The notes beneath the pieces were generated by a model, which had not been told where the DNA came from, searched no databases, and saw only the letters and a program-made list of their open reading frames with translations. Made by a program: the position numbers and the translations under genes. Of a stretch of 64,000 nucleotides of DNA, positions 26,981-37,689 are shown in pieces. Numbering within the stretch: position 1 is the stretch's first letter; the number at the start of each line of letters is the position of its first letter. The stretch comes from Allodiplogaster sudhausi (lineage: Eukaryota > Nematoda > Chromadorea > Rhabditida > Diplogasteridae). The DNA is taken from the NCBI GenBank assembly GCA_945643635.1, contig CALZFC010000020.1, positions 250,001-314,000 on the forward strand, written 5' to 3'.

Positions 26981-27476
26981 GACACTTGCTTCCTAACTGC
27001 GCCGTATAGTCGCGGTGCTCTTCGCCCCTATGGAAAAGAGGAGCAACAGGAAAACGGGCCCGCGGGGAGGGGAGGAAAGAGTAGAGCAGAGCCAGGAATT
27101 GTCAAGGGGCGGGAGAGAGAGAGGGCAGCGGCAGATTTGCCCTCTTATAGGGGATGGCGAGAGGAAAGTGAGGAAAGTGTATGCTGATTAGATTTGATCG
27201 TTCTTCTTCTTCTTCGTCTTCTCGCCCCACCGAAAAAGACGACGCTCCGTGCGCGTAGCTTGAAAAGAATCATCTGAATCGCATTCTTCGATTCCTCTAA
27301 CTTTGTCTCTCTTGCTCTCTCCCTCTCTCTCTTTCTCTCTATCTGTATCTCTCTTTCTCTCTCTCTCAGTGTGTATCTCCCTCTTTCAGTTTCTCTATTC
27401 TCTTGCTGTCTCTCTGTCTCTGTCTCTCTCTTTCTCACTGTCTGACTCTCTGTCTCTGTCTCTCTCTTTCTCACTG

Positions 27477-27516
<40 letters not shown>

Positions 27517-27540
27517 TCTTTCTCTCATTCGCTATATCTT

Positions 27541-27583
<43 letters not shown>

Positions 27584-28942
27584 ATCCATCAGAGGCCCCG
27601 CAAAGTGGTGAACAATGTGAGAAGGCAGCAGATGTCTTCCATTGCTTCTGCCGATGATCTCTGAAAAGCTCCTTGCAGAAAGTGTGCATCGCTTTCGTGC
27701 GTTTGCGCAAAAAGTGATTTGATGATTTGTGAGCAGGCAAAAATAAAAGAAAAAATGGGAAAAAATGGAACATCACATTTCCACGGTTTTGGCGTGTTTT
27801 ATCGTATCAGCTCGGTGCTATTTGCATATCTATTATGTTGAAACATTCTTACTCTTTGGCCTGACTTCCCTCCCTCTAGCCTTGGTGGTATTCTCCTTTA
27901 ATTTAGTCTCCTAACTCCATGGTCCCGGGCTGGAATAGAAGAAGAAGAGAAGATTCCCCGCACGAGAGAACACCAATCATTTAGGCAGATAAGAGGAGAC
28001 TACGCTCTGATGTCATTTTGAATGATTTAGTGCAGCCAAAGCCGCCCTTCGTTAGTCGCCGGGCCGGTCCATGATGCTGTGTCGGAAATTGATTGGATGA
28101 GGAGAAAGAAAAGACGGCCTGGCTATATCATACATTCATGTGATACAGTGATAATGACTCTCCTGGCAAAGTGCCAGAAATTTTGTCTGGAATAAATTAT
28201 CTCTAAAGTATTAGCATGATTTAGAAGATTTTCATAAAAGATGAGTATCTTTTATGAAATTTCATAAAAGATGAGTATCTTATATGAAAATCGTTTTCTG
28301 TGGTTAAATACTATGAGGAAGATGTACCGAATAGAGAAGTGACTTCAGGGACCTCAGGCCTTCTCTCCTTTCTCTTTCCCATCCTTCGGCCCTCTCCTCT
28401 CCTGGAAGGTGTTGCCTGCCAAACGCTTTGCCTGTCTCATCTTTCTTTCTCTTTCCTGCTCGCACGCTTTACATGCTTGGTGCGGTGTATGTTCTCAGAG
28501 AAAGTGGCATTCGTTGTGTGGTGTATTCTCTCAATAATTCATGATTTATGAAACACCCACGAAGACAGGTAAATATAGCCAGAGGGCCGGGAAATATGAC
28601 GGCATTAAAAGGGAGAGGACAGAGAGTTAAGAAACGGAAGTGAGAACAGCAGTTTATATCAGTAATAATGATGATGATTGGAGATATCACAGGTGGTCAA
28701 AAAGGGAAAAGAAATTGGACGAGAATTCAATCACAGGGAAACAGATCCATATGCTGTTGTATGTAATAGCCTATTAGTTATAATTGTAGGAGTAATAGTG
28801 AAAGACTGTGGGTGGGTTAAGAAGATATCTCATGGGGGTGAGAGATGGAAATATGTCGGGAAAATTTTGGTACACTTGTATTGCGAGTGGCCAATTCCTC
28901 TGCCTTGTTTTGCTTTTCTCTCTGTCTCTCTGTCTCTCTGTC

Positions 28943-28975
<33 letters not shown>

Positions 28976-29246
28976 TTCTCTCTTTTTCTCTCTCCTCTCT
29001 ATTTCTCCTCTCTCTCTCCTCTCTCTATTTCTTTTCTCTCTCTCTAACTATCCTCTCTAGCATTCTCTTATTGTCTATTCATTCCTTTTCTTTTCCTACC
29101 GATCTCTTTGTCTCTATCTTTCTCGGTCTCGTTTTGTTGGTCTGGATGGTTCATTATTTTAGTGGCCACCAAAGAATAGTCAGCGGAATAGGCGACATCC
29201 TTAATAGCCAAAGAGTATATTTCAGCGACTGAGAGATAGACGTTTA

Positions 29247-29292
<46 letters not shown>

Positions 29293-30258
29293 GTCTCTCT
29301 CTCTCCTCTCTTTCTTTCTCATCAGCCGACTGTAGTGAGGAGATTGCTCGCGTGGCATGAGTGATTAATGGTGGTTCTTGTTCCCTTTTTGAAAGGGGGG
29401 AAGGAAAGTATAAAAATGAACAAACAACAACAAATGTTCAATGCCGTCCTCTAGATGTTACCAAAACGAAAACCGTAACCGAAAGGAAGTTATGAGTGAG
29501 AAATTGTGTCAGAAATGGTTAGATGTAGAGAGAGAGAGAGAGAAAGAGAGAAAAAAAAGAAGTAATAATGCTATTGCAGTGACGGAGAAGATGTCGACGA
29601 AGAGATGTTAGTGGAGGAGCGGAATCTCTTCGAGGAGGACGATGTGAAAGGAGTCAACAGACTGGGAGTGGATGCACAAGAGGACGAAGAGGACGACTTC
29701 CTCGAGCAGTTCGAGAGAACCGTCACCGAGACGGCCAAGGCTACGGTAGGAGGAACACACTAAAAATGGGCTTTTTTTATTTCTTATTTTTATGTATTTG
29801 TTTATTAAAACATAGTTAAAGAGGTTAAAAGATTCCTAGAAGCTATTTTACGAAAGAGATTTTCGAAGTGCCGCTCTTTTAATTTTGGACCACAATAATG
29901 ATTGGGAAAAGTAACGCATAGGAGTGGAAGAGAAAGAGATTGAGGGAGGGAGAGAGAGAGAACTTGGGAATAGATGAGAGAATGTTAGAGAGAACGAGAA
30001 AGGAGAGAGAGGGAGGGAGTGAGAAAGGAGAGAGAGGGAGGGAGTGAGAAAGAGCGAGAGAGAGAGAGAGGAGAGATTGAGAGAGAGAAAAAGAGAGGGA
30101 GAGAGAGCGAGAGATTGCTTGTCTTCTTGCAGGTCACGCCAGCAGCAGCACCCCTGATCGCAGCACCTGTGGTCGCTGAGCTCGCCGTTCCTCAGGCGAC
30201 CAAAGAGCGCCTTCTGGGACCGGCTACGTTGAGCGGCAAGGGAGGATCAGGTGGGCAG

Positions 30259-30302
<44 letters not shown>

Positions 30303-31791
30303 TCTCCCTCTCTCTCTCTCTCTCTCTCACTCCCTCTCCCCCATTTAAATTTTCCCGCCTCTTTCTCCTCTCCCCCCACAAGAATATAATAGTCGATCAG
30401 TCAGTACTGATAGCAAATATCGTCAGCATAGTACTCCTCCCAACCTTTTACAACTATGATGAAAGAGAGAAAGAGTTGGGGGTCCCAGGAGAGTATAAAA
30501 GAAGGGTGCCCGGACCCGGAATCCGTAGGTAAGTGCTTGGTTGCATTGTCAGATAGTTCCTCACGTGCTGCAGAGCACCACGTTTAGCTTGTGGTCAAGG
30601 TAACATCTGAGCTCAAGGTAACATGTTCCTCGAGTCTTCGCCCAAGTGTCTCTCCCCACCTTGAGCTCTCTCTCTCTCTCTCTCTCTCCCTCCAATTCAT
30701 GGCCAAACTAAATGCCACAAGAAGTTGCAGGCAACAAAGATTTGCTCGCTTCTTTCTCTCTTCAAAATTCAACTCAACTTCTCGCTCTCCTCGACAGAGA
30801 TTTGATTATTCGCGTGCGGCGTGCTAGGCTTCCGTTTCCTCCACTGGGGATGAGAGAGAGAGAGAGAGAGATGGAAGAGAGAGATGGGAAAGAGAGAGAT
30901 AGAGATAGAGAGATAGAGAGAGAGAGAGTGAGAAAGAAACGACCGGGTATATCGAAAAGGATAAGGAAGACGTTAAAGTGAGAAGATGAAGCGCGGGATG
31001 AGTTTGTTCCTTTCTTGAGTTACTAGAGGAGTTAGAGGGCCACAGAGAAAGAGAGAAACAGAGAGGGAGAGAGAGAGAGAGAAGGAGAGAAAATATGTTA
31101 TGTGTTGGTATATGTGCCCAATGTAGTACATTCCTTCGAGCCTGGTGGTGGCGGAAGAATATGCAGAGAGAGGGAGAAAGAGAGGGAGAGAGAGAGAAAT
31201 AGATGGAGAGAGAGAAAGAGAGAGAGAGGCAGCAGCCGAAAAAGAGAGATTCACTTATACTGGAGGAAGATGGGAGGAGATGGGGTGGAATCGATGGAGG
31301 GACTTTAATAGTGACATGTACATGACGTTCTCTGCGTGAGGGGAAGGGCAAGCAGTGGAATGTGATGGGAGGGGGGACCCATTTGATTTGGTGGGGCGAT
31401 ATACAGACCCAATTTGATGGGTAAGGGGGGGGGGGGTAAAGGATCTCGTCTGGAGAAAGAAGTAAAGAAAGAATATATGCGCCTTACCCCCAAGCTAGAT
31501 TCAAAAATGGACTTCTATATTGCAGAGCTATTTTGCGTGGTTTTCGAGAACCAGGGATCAAATTTTGCATTGGGAAAGTGCCATGTTTTAAGCGCCTGAT
31601 AAAAATTATTTTAACTCATGTAATCGCATCTCTGCGGATTGTTGCTTTCACTCTCACCGCGCTCTCTCACACTCTCTCGTTCCTGTCTCTCTCTCTCTCT
31701 CTGTTTCTCTCTCTCTCTCTTTGTCTCTGTCCCTCTCTCTCTCTCTCTCTCTTTGTCTCTGTCCCTCTCTCTATCTCTCTATTTCTCTCTC

Positions 31792-31840
<49 letters not shown>

Positions 31841-32010
31841 GTCCATCACTTCTTGCCCTCGCAAATCATGTCGACCTGTCAATATCTGATTGGATGTGGG
31901 TTGCTAACCGCCGAGGGCAGCTCTTGTTCTTATGCGATGACACGGGCACACAGCTGACCTATGATTTATCCATCGTTCGCTCTTCGTTCTTTTCTCCCTC
32001 TCTCTCTCAC

Positions 32011-32043
<33 letters not shown>

Positions 32044-32084
32044 GCCCTTCTCTGTCTCTCTCTATCTGCCCTTCTCTCTCTCTC

Positions 32085-32124
<40 letters not shown>

Positions 32125-32735
32125 TTGTCTCTAAGCACTCCAAATTTCGCGATCACTAAGTGCCAACCACTTTGTCATTTTGAAAATTTATGGGTTAAAA
32201 AGAGAGATCGAAGATATTTTTTACTCGTTTCTTTTCTCTGCTGATGAATCTTAGATGAAGATGAGAATGTTGCATGAGTTGCTGAGAGTGAAAAGTGATG
32301 AGAGGTGGGGGAAGGAAGAGAAGCTTCACCCAGAAGACCCCCCCCTCAGGCCTTGCCTCCCAGATGCTCAAACTCCCCCCAAGCATCCAGCGAGAATGAA
32401 TTTCAATCTTGAAGAGAGATCGCCATTCCAGACTTGGTGCTCTCTCTCTCTCTTTCCCTCTCTCTCGTTCTCTCTCTCTTTCTCTATCTCTCTCGTGTTC
32501 TCTAACTCTCACTCACTTCAGTCTTTCATTGCTTTTCATTTCTTCTTTTCTTCTTGTTTGCTTTTACTGCACCAATCCCAACAAAATACTACAAGGATGT
32601 CTCTAGTGGCCCCACTACCACCCTTTTTCCCGACGAAGACTGTCACAAATATAGTGAAGAAGTTGAGACAAAAGTGAAGTAGCAAACCAAAAAATGGTGA
32701 CAGAAGTTTGTAAGTCAAGAAGAGAGTCGTGGGAT

Positions 32736-32774
<39 letters not shown>

Positions 32775-34273
32775 CATAGGACATGTGAGAGAGAGAGGTG
32801 GAAGAGAGAGAAAGTGAAGGAGAGAGATAGGAAGAAGAAAGAAGATATTGAGAGAGCGAGAGTGAGAGAAAGAGAGAGAGAAATATTACTCGCAAAGGTG
32901 TGAGAGCTCCCCATGGGAAATGGGCAAAATGGCAGAATAATAGGTGTCCATTGCTAAAACGGGCTTCTCAGGAGCCCAGGTAATACAAGTCCTTCTTCTT
33001 CCTCTTGCAATGGAAAGAAGAGTGGCGCTCGCTTTCCTTTCCAAAGACATGAAGCTGCACTAGAATATGCAGCAACAGAAGATGGGTGTAACTAGTGAGA
33101 CAAGAGAGTGAGAGAGAGAGAGGGATAGAGAGAGAGAGAGCGAGAGAGAGAGAGGGATAGAGAGAGAGAGATAAAATGGCGGGACAAAATAGAAGGCAGA
33201 GAATATATCATTCTTGTGAAAGCGCACGTGGCATGACGTTTTTAGAAAGGTGCACTTATGGAGGGACGCGAACTGGTGGGTATGCACTTGTAAGCGTTGT
33301 CACTCATGAATTATGGCAGGTATTAGGAGGAGCACGAAAAGGGATAGTGCCGTAAAATAGGATAGGGCCGTAAAATAGGCACACTTTTGTTTTTTTTAAT
33401 GTTGACATCCCATATTTAAATAGAAAAATTAATAAAGTTTAATCATGTCTAGGAAAAGTATTGCAAGCCTAAGGAATGAAGGTCCAGGAAAAGAAAGAAA
33501 AAAATTCTAACCGGCGTCGAAAAAAAACGGCGGCCTTTTTCAGGCGGTGGCCCCAGCAGCAGCAGCTCCACCGGCGCCGGCGCGCCTCTCAGGGTCGGCC
33601 TCCTGACTCGCGGCAAAGGCAACCGTCCAGAGCTGAAGCACGTGGACATGAATGAGGCGAGACTCGAGGCAACCTGGCGTGAGGAGCAAGCGAGAGCGGC
33701 CAAGGAGAGGGAGCACCTCAAGAGGCTCACTCTCGCGCACTCGGAGCGACAGGTTTGTTGTTGTTCTTGTTGTTTAGCAAATTTTATTTATTAAAGGAAT
33801 ATTTTTGCTTACTTGAAAAATTGTGCAGTGGGATTAATTTTTTAGCCATTTAGGAGTATGTGGCTAAAAGATAATAAAAAAAGAAACAAAAAGATGAGTT
33901 CTGACCCGTAAAAGAATAGGAGAAAACCCGTGTGTGTATGTGTGAGTATTTAAGGCACGAGACGAAGAGGAGACGGCTGCTCCCTAGCTGGCCAGTCGAG
34001 GAAGAAGAAGATGAAGAAGCTGAAGAGAAGAAGCGAGGCCGACGAGGAGGAGAAGGGAGGAGGAGGAGGAGAGGTCACGCGCTCCATTGCAGAGGTCGCG
34101 CGCGCACACGCACACGCGTTGCGTCGCGTATCGCTCGTGCGCGTAGCCGAGTTGGACGGAGCGCGCGAGGGTGCGCACGTTCTGGCACGCGCCGGCACCC
34201 CCCGCGCCCCCCGCTGGCAGGCTCGCGCGCTTGTCGCAACCAGCGCCCAGCCAGTACTCGCCACCTCCTTTAA
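18787..34273 (+). CDS. UPF2: UPF2 / SMG-3, nonsense-mediated decay scaffold
   Basis: Exons: 18787-18914, 19344-19479, 19728-19906, 20265-20473, 20787-20945, 21076-21239, 21458-21579, 21692-21826, 22035-22140, 22358-22444, 22514-22659, 22839-22914, 23360-23572, 23661-23838, 24109-24269, 24336-24431, 24841-25001, 25249-25317, 25756-25885, 26527-26618, 29580-29745, 30133-30250, 33544-33752 and about 34001-34273. Family landmarks appear in order: RMDSSLKKTTAVMKKLK opens MIF4G-1; EGALIT...IWPDADSRSFYENL is the acidic linker into MIF4G-2; VKFGVIPRAEGLACLR and LGELYNFCV lie in MIF4G-2 and -3. The acidic stretch EDEEDDFLEQFERTV, then LLTRGKGNRPELK and KRLTLAHSERQ, correspond to the UPF1-binding C-terminus. 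UPF2 bridges UPF1 and UPF3/exon-junction complexes in the cytoplasm. The first ATG is uncertain: a stop lies in frame about 65 bp upstream, but an upstream exon is possible. The last exon is Arg-rich with little family similarity, so the 3' end is also uncertain. Confidence 0.88.
20676..20770. repeat. CT microsatellite before UPF2 exon 5
   Basis: CT/CTTT-rich tract of about 95 bp ending some 16 bp before the acceptor TTTCAG (20781-20786). Confidence 0.8.
21938..22034. repeat. CT microsatellite forming the polypyrimidine tract of UPF2 exon 9
   Basis: CT-rich tract that leads directly into CTCTCAG, the acceptor at 22034/22035. Confidence 0.8.
22448..22513. repeat. Minimal UPF2 intron made almost only of CT repeat
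   Basis: The 69-bp intron between exons 10 and 11 (22445-22513) is GTCAGTAT followed by nearly uninterrupted (CT)n and CAG. Donor, pyrimidine tract and acceptor are the only non-repeat parts. Confidence 0.8.
23580..24092. repeat. CT microsatellites around UPF2 exon 14
   Basis: CT tracts flank exon 14 on both sides: about 23580-23660 runs into the acceptor at 23660/23661, and about 23850-24092 fills most of the following intron. The second tract contains repeating CTTT and CCCT variants. Confidence 0.8.
25326..25582. repeat. CT microsatellite with internal duplication, UPF2 intron 18
   Basis: CT tract of about 255 bp. A variant segment containing CATCTCTCTCTACTCTCTCC and TCTTGCGC occurs at about 25376-25410 and again at about 25483-25517. 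The copies show that the tract grew partly by duplicating blocks of about 107 bp. Confidence 0.75.
25990..26526. other. UPF2 intron 19, non-repetitive stretch
   Basis: AT-rich intron sequence without recognisable coding potential or simple repeat. Nothing further seen. Confidence 0.5.
27401..27490. repeat. Tandem repeat of a 46-bp unit inside CT tract
   Basis: A unit of about 46 bp containing TCTCACTGTCTGACTCTCTG is present twice in tandem at about 27405-27497, embedded in (CT)n. Confidence 0.7.
28231..28290. repeat. Two tandem 30-bp hairpin units
   Basis: 28231-28260 and 28261-28290 are near-identical 30-bp units. Each contains an inverted repeat TCATAAAAGAT / ATCTTTTATGA around a short loop. 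The first is a perfect 11-bp stem; the second has one change (TATATGA in place of TTTATGA). Confidence 0.85.
30251..33543. other. UPF2 intron 22 (about 3.3 kb), repeat-rich
   Basis: Alternating CT tracts (30265-30330, 31680-31840, 31997-32120, 32440-32500) and GA tracts (30850-30930, 31050-31230, 32736-32884, 33105-33172), a G run near 31425-31437, and unique spacer. No convincing coding exon. It is spliced between ...GKGGSG and GGPSSSSS of UPF2. Confidence 0.6.
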
Positions 34274-34278
34274 AGTAA

Positions 34279-34412
34279 TCATATTTAGACCCCCTTTTTA
34301 GCTCGTACCACCCCCGAATTTTATGTAGTGCTACCCCGAATTATATATTGTAGCACCCCCAACCCTAATTCTATATAGTACCACCCCCAATTCTAGATAA
34401 TACCATTCACCT
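34279..34412. repeat. Degenerate tandem repeat of about 30 bp
   Basis: Four loosely similar units, each with a GTACCACCCCC- or GCTACCCC-like start followed by GAATTxTATxTAGT-like sequence, directly after the proposed UPF2 stop codon. Confidence 0.6.
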
Positions 34413-34495
34413 GCATTTTCTTCTAGTATTTTATTCCAGCGCAAGCCCCCATAAGAGTCGCAACAGTTTCCAATCCCAACAATTCTCCTCCCTAG

Positions 34496-34775
34496 AGTGC
34501 AGTCCTCCCGAATAGCTTCTTCCTCCTTTCTCCTCCTACGCAGCACAATACTGTTGATATCAGCTTTTAACCCATTTCTGTTATGTATTACGTTGTTATT
34601 CCCTTGTTAGAAGGAAGTTCGCACTTCCTCAGTTATAATTGGACCTAGTAGGCCCCACATCTTTTGCATCTCTCACAATGTCTACATTCTCTTTTATGTA
34701 TCTCTCTCTCTTCCTTTTCCGCATACTCCCTTTTTGTCCTTCGTTATGGGTTTATCCAATAAAGCGAGTTACAAC
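34496..34775 (+). repeat. Duplicate of the RING gene 3'UTR with poly(A) signal
   Basis: Sequence 34496-34775 matches 46670-46912 downstream of the intact RING-like gene at roughly 75-80 percent by eye. Shared blocks include CGCAGCACAATA, TTGGA(T/C)C(A/T)AGTAGGCC, ATGTCTACATT and TTTATCCAATAAAGC / ATATCCAATAAAGC. The AATAAA at 34758-34763 is kept. It lies about 490 bp after the proposed UPF2 stop and may now provide the UPF2 poly(A) site. Confidence 0.75.
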
Positions 34776-34837
34776 AAATGCGCATGTGCAGCTTGTTCTC
34801 ATGCCAGGCATTGTCACGCACGGATTTTTGATTTCCT

Positions 34838-34842
<5 letters not shown>

Positions 34843-34893
<51 letters not shown>

Positions 34894-35045
34894 TTCTATG
34901 TCTCTGTTTCTGTCACTCTTCTCTCTTCTCTCTCTCTTCCCCCTCTCCCTCAATCTCTATTTCTTTTCGCACTCACTCTCCACCCCCCTCTTTCTCTCCC
35001 TCTCCCCTTCCTTTCTCTCGCTCTCTCCCTCTCTCCAACCTCCTC
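34843..35045. repeat. CT microsatellite and pyrimidine-rich tract
   Basis: Pure (CT)n at about 34843-34892, followed by 150 bp of C/T-rich sequence. It ends close to TTCATAG at 35081-35087, a possible acceptor. Confidence 0.8.
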
Positions 35046-35087
35046 CCCCTCCCCTCCTCCTCCCCTCCCACCAACCAATATTCATAG

Positions 35088-35418
35088 TGACAGTGACGCA
35101 GACGTCCTGATCTCTGTCGCACTGAATGATCTCCATGGGGCAGAAAGGACGCGAGAGACGAGTCGTGACTCGGAATCGGTCCAGCTGAGTGGAGTCAGGG
35201 GTGGCCGAGCAGGTCAGACAGGCACGGACGGGCTCGGCCAGGGGGAAGAAGAAGAGGAGGAGGAGGCTCAGGCAGACGAAGCCGGCGACCACCGACGACG
35301 GCAAGAAGGGCATCTACCGCCGGCACCACCGACGAGGAAACGGGCGGAGACCGCCAGAGCTCATCGGAGAAGAAGGACAAGGATGAAAGAGAGAGAGAGA
35401 GAGGGAATACAGAGATGA
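35088..35418 (+). other. Possible exon(s) of uncertain gene, GC-rich
   Basis: After TTCATAG there is an open stretch beginning DSDADVLISVALND, becoming Glu-rich and then Arg-rich, to a stop near 35416. It could be an alternative 3' exon of UPF2, since human UPF2 also ends with a short ADLIF-containing basic tail, or unrelated sequence. No frame is clearly favoured by family similarity. Confidence 0.25.
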
Positions 35419-36736
35419 GGCACGCGGAAACAAATGTGTGGCCAAGGGGCGGGGCGGTGGAGAGTTTCGGCGAGGCCAGTCACGATAGACACGCCCACTG
35501 GGAGAGAGAGGGAGAGAGAGTGAGAGGGAAAGAGAGAGACAGGGAGAGAGAGAGACAGGGAGAGAGAGAGAACTGGCAAGATGAGTAAGTAAATATATGA
35601 GAGGGAGAGAGAAGAAGAGAAAGAGTTGGTGAAAGAGAAACAGTGAGGGAGAGAGCAAAACAGAGAAGGCGAGTTAAAACCCGCTCTCTAATAGCTCTCA
35701 GCAGTTTCATAATAAAGAAAATTTTTGGCTTGTATTTATGTGTAATCTTCTATCACACTAATAAATCACATCTTCCTTTTAAATGCCTTTGGTTTTATGA
35801 ACATTTAATAATAAAATAAAATTTTCTCCAAAATAAACAACCACAACCAAGATAGACAACGGGAGGGGGAGGGGGGGGGGGGGAGGTGGAGTCGTTTGAA
35901 GGCTTACTTTTTTGTTTCTCGGAAAGTGCCGGGCTTTCGAATTAATTTTCTCTTGGCCGGCTCATATCTCCCGAAATCTTCTCTTTCACTGTGCTTTTCT
36001 TACACGCAATGCTGTGCACGTCTATAAAGAGCGGTCTAGGAGTCCAGGAATGGATGAGATTGAGATGAGTGAGTGTGTGTCTCTCGTTGAGGCAGGGCAG
36101 GGGTCTGGGTCCCTTGAGGGCCACCCGGGGGGTGGTCAGACCAGGGCGACAGGGCAGTCATGACCATCCAGAGGGTGTTGTGCGCCGAGGTACATAAATC
36201 AAGGCAGCCTTCTCCGCCCCCCCCCTCTCCTTTCCCATTTCTCATTCATCACAAGGGATTCCTTCATCTTTACTCCTCGAGGACTGCCCGTATTTCACGC
36301 TGTCTAACATGTTCAAGATTTATTGAGGAAATATTACATAAAATTATGGACAAGTCATGAATGTTATCATTTTTTTACGGAAAAAAAATCACTAACAACA
36401 ACTTAAGAAGCCTGGCTCGCTCTTTCATTGCAGAAATGCCTGGAAGAAATAGAGAAAGAAAGTGAAGACAGGATAGTGAAAGATAGGAGAGTGAGACTAG
36501 AGAAAGAGCGATTGAGAGAGAAAGAGAGAGTGAGAGAGAAAGAGAGAGTGAGAGAGAAAGAGAGAGTGAGAGAGAATGAGCGAGAGCGCACAGTTTCCAG
36601 GTAGAATGCAGACAGCTTCTCCTTGTGGAGCCAGCTCAGAATGAAGCGGCAGCATCAGAAAGAGAGAAAGAGTGAGAGAGAGAGAGAGAGAGAAATGGAG
36701 AGAGAGAGAGAGATGGAGAGAGAAGCCTGGGGCCCG
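35419..36736. other. Intergenic, GA-rich, no gene seen
   Basis: GA tracts at about 35387-35580 and 36455-36580, a G run at 35863-35884, a C run at 36219-36227 and AT-rich spacer. Short open frames here have repeat-derived composition. I find no supported exon. Confidence 0.5.
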
Positions 36737-36737
36737 G

Positions 36738-36828
36738 GCTCACTGACATGACAAACTCCTGTGCTGCTCGAGCTGGTCTATCCAGAAGAGTCTGGCCGTG
36801 GCGAGAGACGCCTTCCGCTGCCGCCATA
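36738..36828 (-). pseudogene. Broken copy of exon 1 of the 38.8-40.3 kb gene
   Basis: On the minus strand the segment reads SLATARLFWIDQLEQHRS, matching ALATARLFWTDQLKQHRD of the intact exon at 40203-40346. It even keeps the splice donor after GTCATGTCA. Relative to the intact copy one base is missing just before GTTTGTCATG, which shifts the frame. The start codon region is not conserved. No further exons of that gene follow. Confidence 0.75.
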
Positions 36829-37079
36829 AAAATATCAATGTGATTTTTGACCTTCAGAAAAAAATTTAAATTTTCGGACTTTATTACTTTATGGTCGATT
36901 CTAGCACGAAACATTTAGCTTCCTTGACAACGATACTAACTGCGACTTGCGCAGCAAAAGCTGAACACTCCAGTTGGCTCGTCTTAGCAACTCCTCTCTG
37001 TGTGTGGTGTTTGTTATTACATCTCTCCTCTTTATCCCATTTTTTAAAATCTCATTTTAGCCAGCATTTTCCCGGTGCT

Positions 37080-37343
37080 TGGTAAGAGGAACGGGCGAGA
37101 GCGGCGACTCACTTCTCACGTTGAACTGAAATGCTCGGTTGGACTCGCGGAAATGAAGACCATCTATGCTTGCCTTCACTGCGGCAGCATCATCTTGTGT
37201 GAGAGGTTGGCTCTCTCTCCATCTCTCCTTCGTCCTCTCTCTCTCTCTCTCTCTCTCTCTCCTGTTCTCTCTCACCCTCTCTCTCTCTTTCTACTGTTCC
37301 CTCTCTTTCCTTCTTCCTTTTTCTCTCTCCTCTCTCTCTTTCC

Positions 37344-37383
<40 letters not shown>

Positions 37384-37680
37384 ACCCCTTCTCTCTCTCA
37401 CCCTCCCTCTCTCTCTCTCGCTCTTTCTCTCTCAATCTCTCTCTCTCTCTCTTTCCTTCTTCCTCTTTCTCTTTCTCTCTCTCCCTTTCTCTCATTGTTG
37501 GAGGATTCCCTTTACAACAGTGCTGTTCCAGTTGACCATCTTCTGACGGCCGCCTTTCCTCACATCAAGTGCACACATTGTCTTCATCAATGGAAGCCGT
37601 TTGATCAGATGAGATTCCCTCCCGTTTCTCTCTTCTCCTCCCAGAGAGCGACCCTCATCATTCGACACTAGGAGACGCTC
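37080..37680 (+). pseudogene. Broken copy of the last two RING-gene exons
   Basis: 37080-37206 matches exon 6 of the intact gene (46132-46261) and ends in the same donor with the same GTTGGCTCTCTC intron start. About 37505-37671 matches exon 7 and ends ...RATLIIRH, compared with NATLIIRY in the intact gene. The CT-repeat intron between them is also shared. The copy has lost the second cysteine of the first CxxC pair through a small deletion and other metal-ligand positions have changed, so it is probably not functional. The upstream exons are absent. Confidence 0.75.
37209..37495. repeat. CT microsatellite in RING pseudogene intron
   Basis: CT/CTTT/CCCT tract of nearly 290 bp. The intact paralogue has a shorter tract of the same kind at 46265-46445, so the microsatellite was carried along in the duplication. 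Confidence 0.8.
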
Positions 37681-37689
37681 CTAGTCACA

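Larger units (their letters stand above)
26619..29579. other. UPF2 intron 20 (about 3 kb), repeat-rich
   Basis: No family-matching exon was found. It holds CT tracts at 26786-26978, 27303-27588, 28918-29045 and 29250-29310, a G-rich island (about 26618-26700 and 27005-27170), a paired hairpin repeat at 28231-28290 and otherwise AT-rich sequence. A short additional exon in the G-rich island cannot be excluded. Joining exon 20 to exon 21 keeps a good acidic UPF2-like linker without it. Confidence 0.55.

Noticed and set aside
27009..27170. GC-rich open stretch after a CGTATAG acceptor as an extra UPF2 exon
   Set aside because: No similarity to UPF2. The neighbouring exons join well without it and no convincing donor was seen.
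31639..32244. Long Ser/Leu-rich open frames over CT tracts (also at 12729, 17052, 23674, 25259, 27303, 28678, 34639, 37075 and 47319)
   Set aside because: They are translations of (CT)n repeat, lack family similarity and lie within introns or spacer. Open frames over a dinucleotide repeat are expected by chance.
33950..34282. Minus-strand open frame opposite the last UPF2 exon
   Set aside because: Shadow of a GC-rich exon. The plus-strand context (UPF2 acceptor and acidic/Arg-rich start) explains it better.
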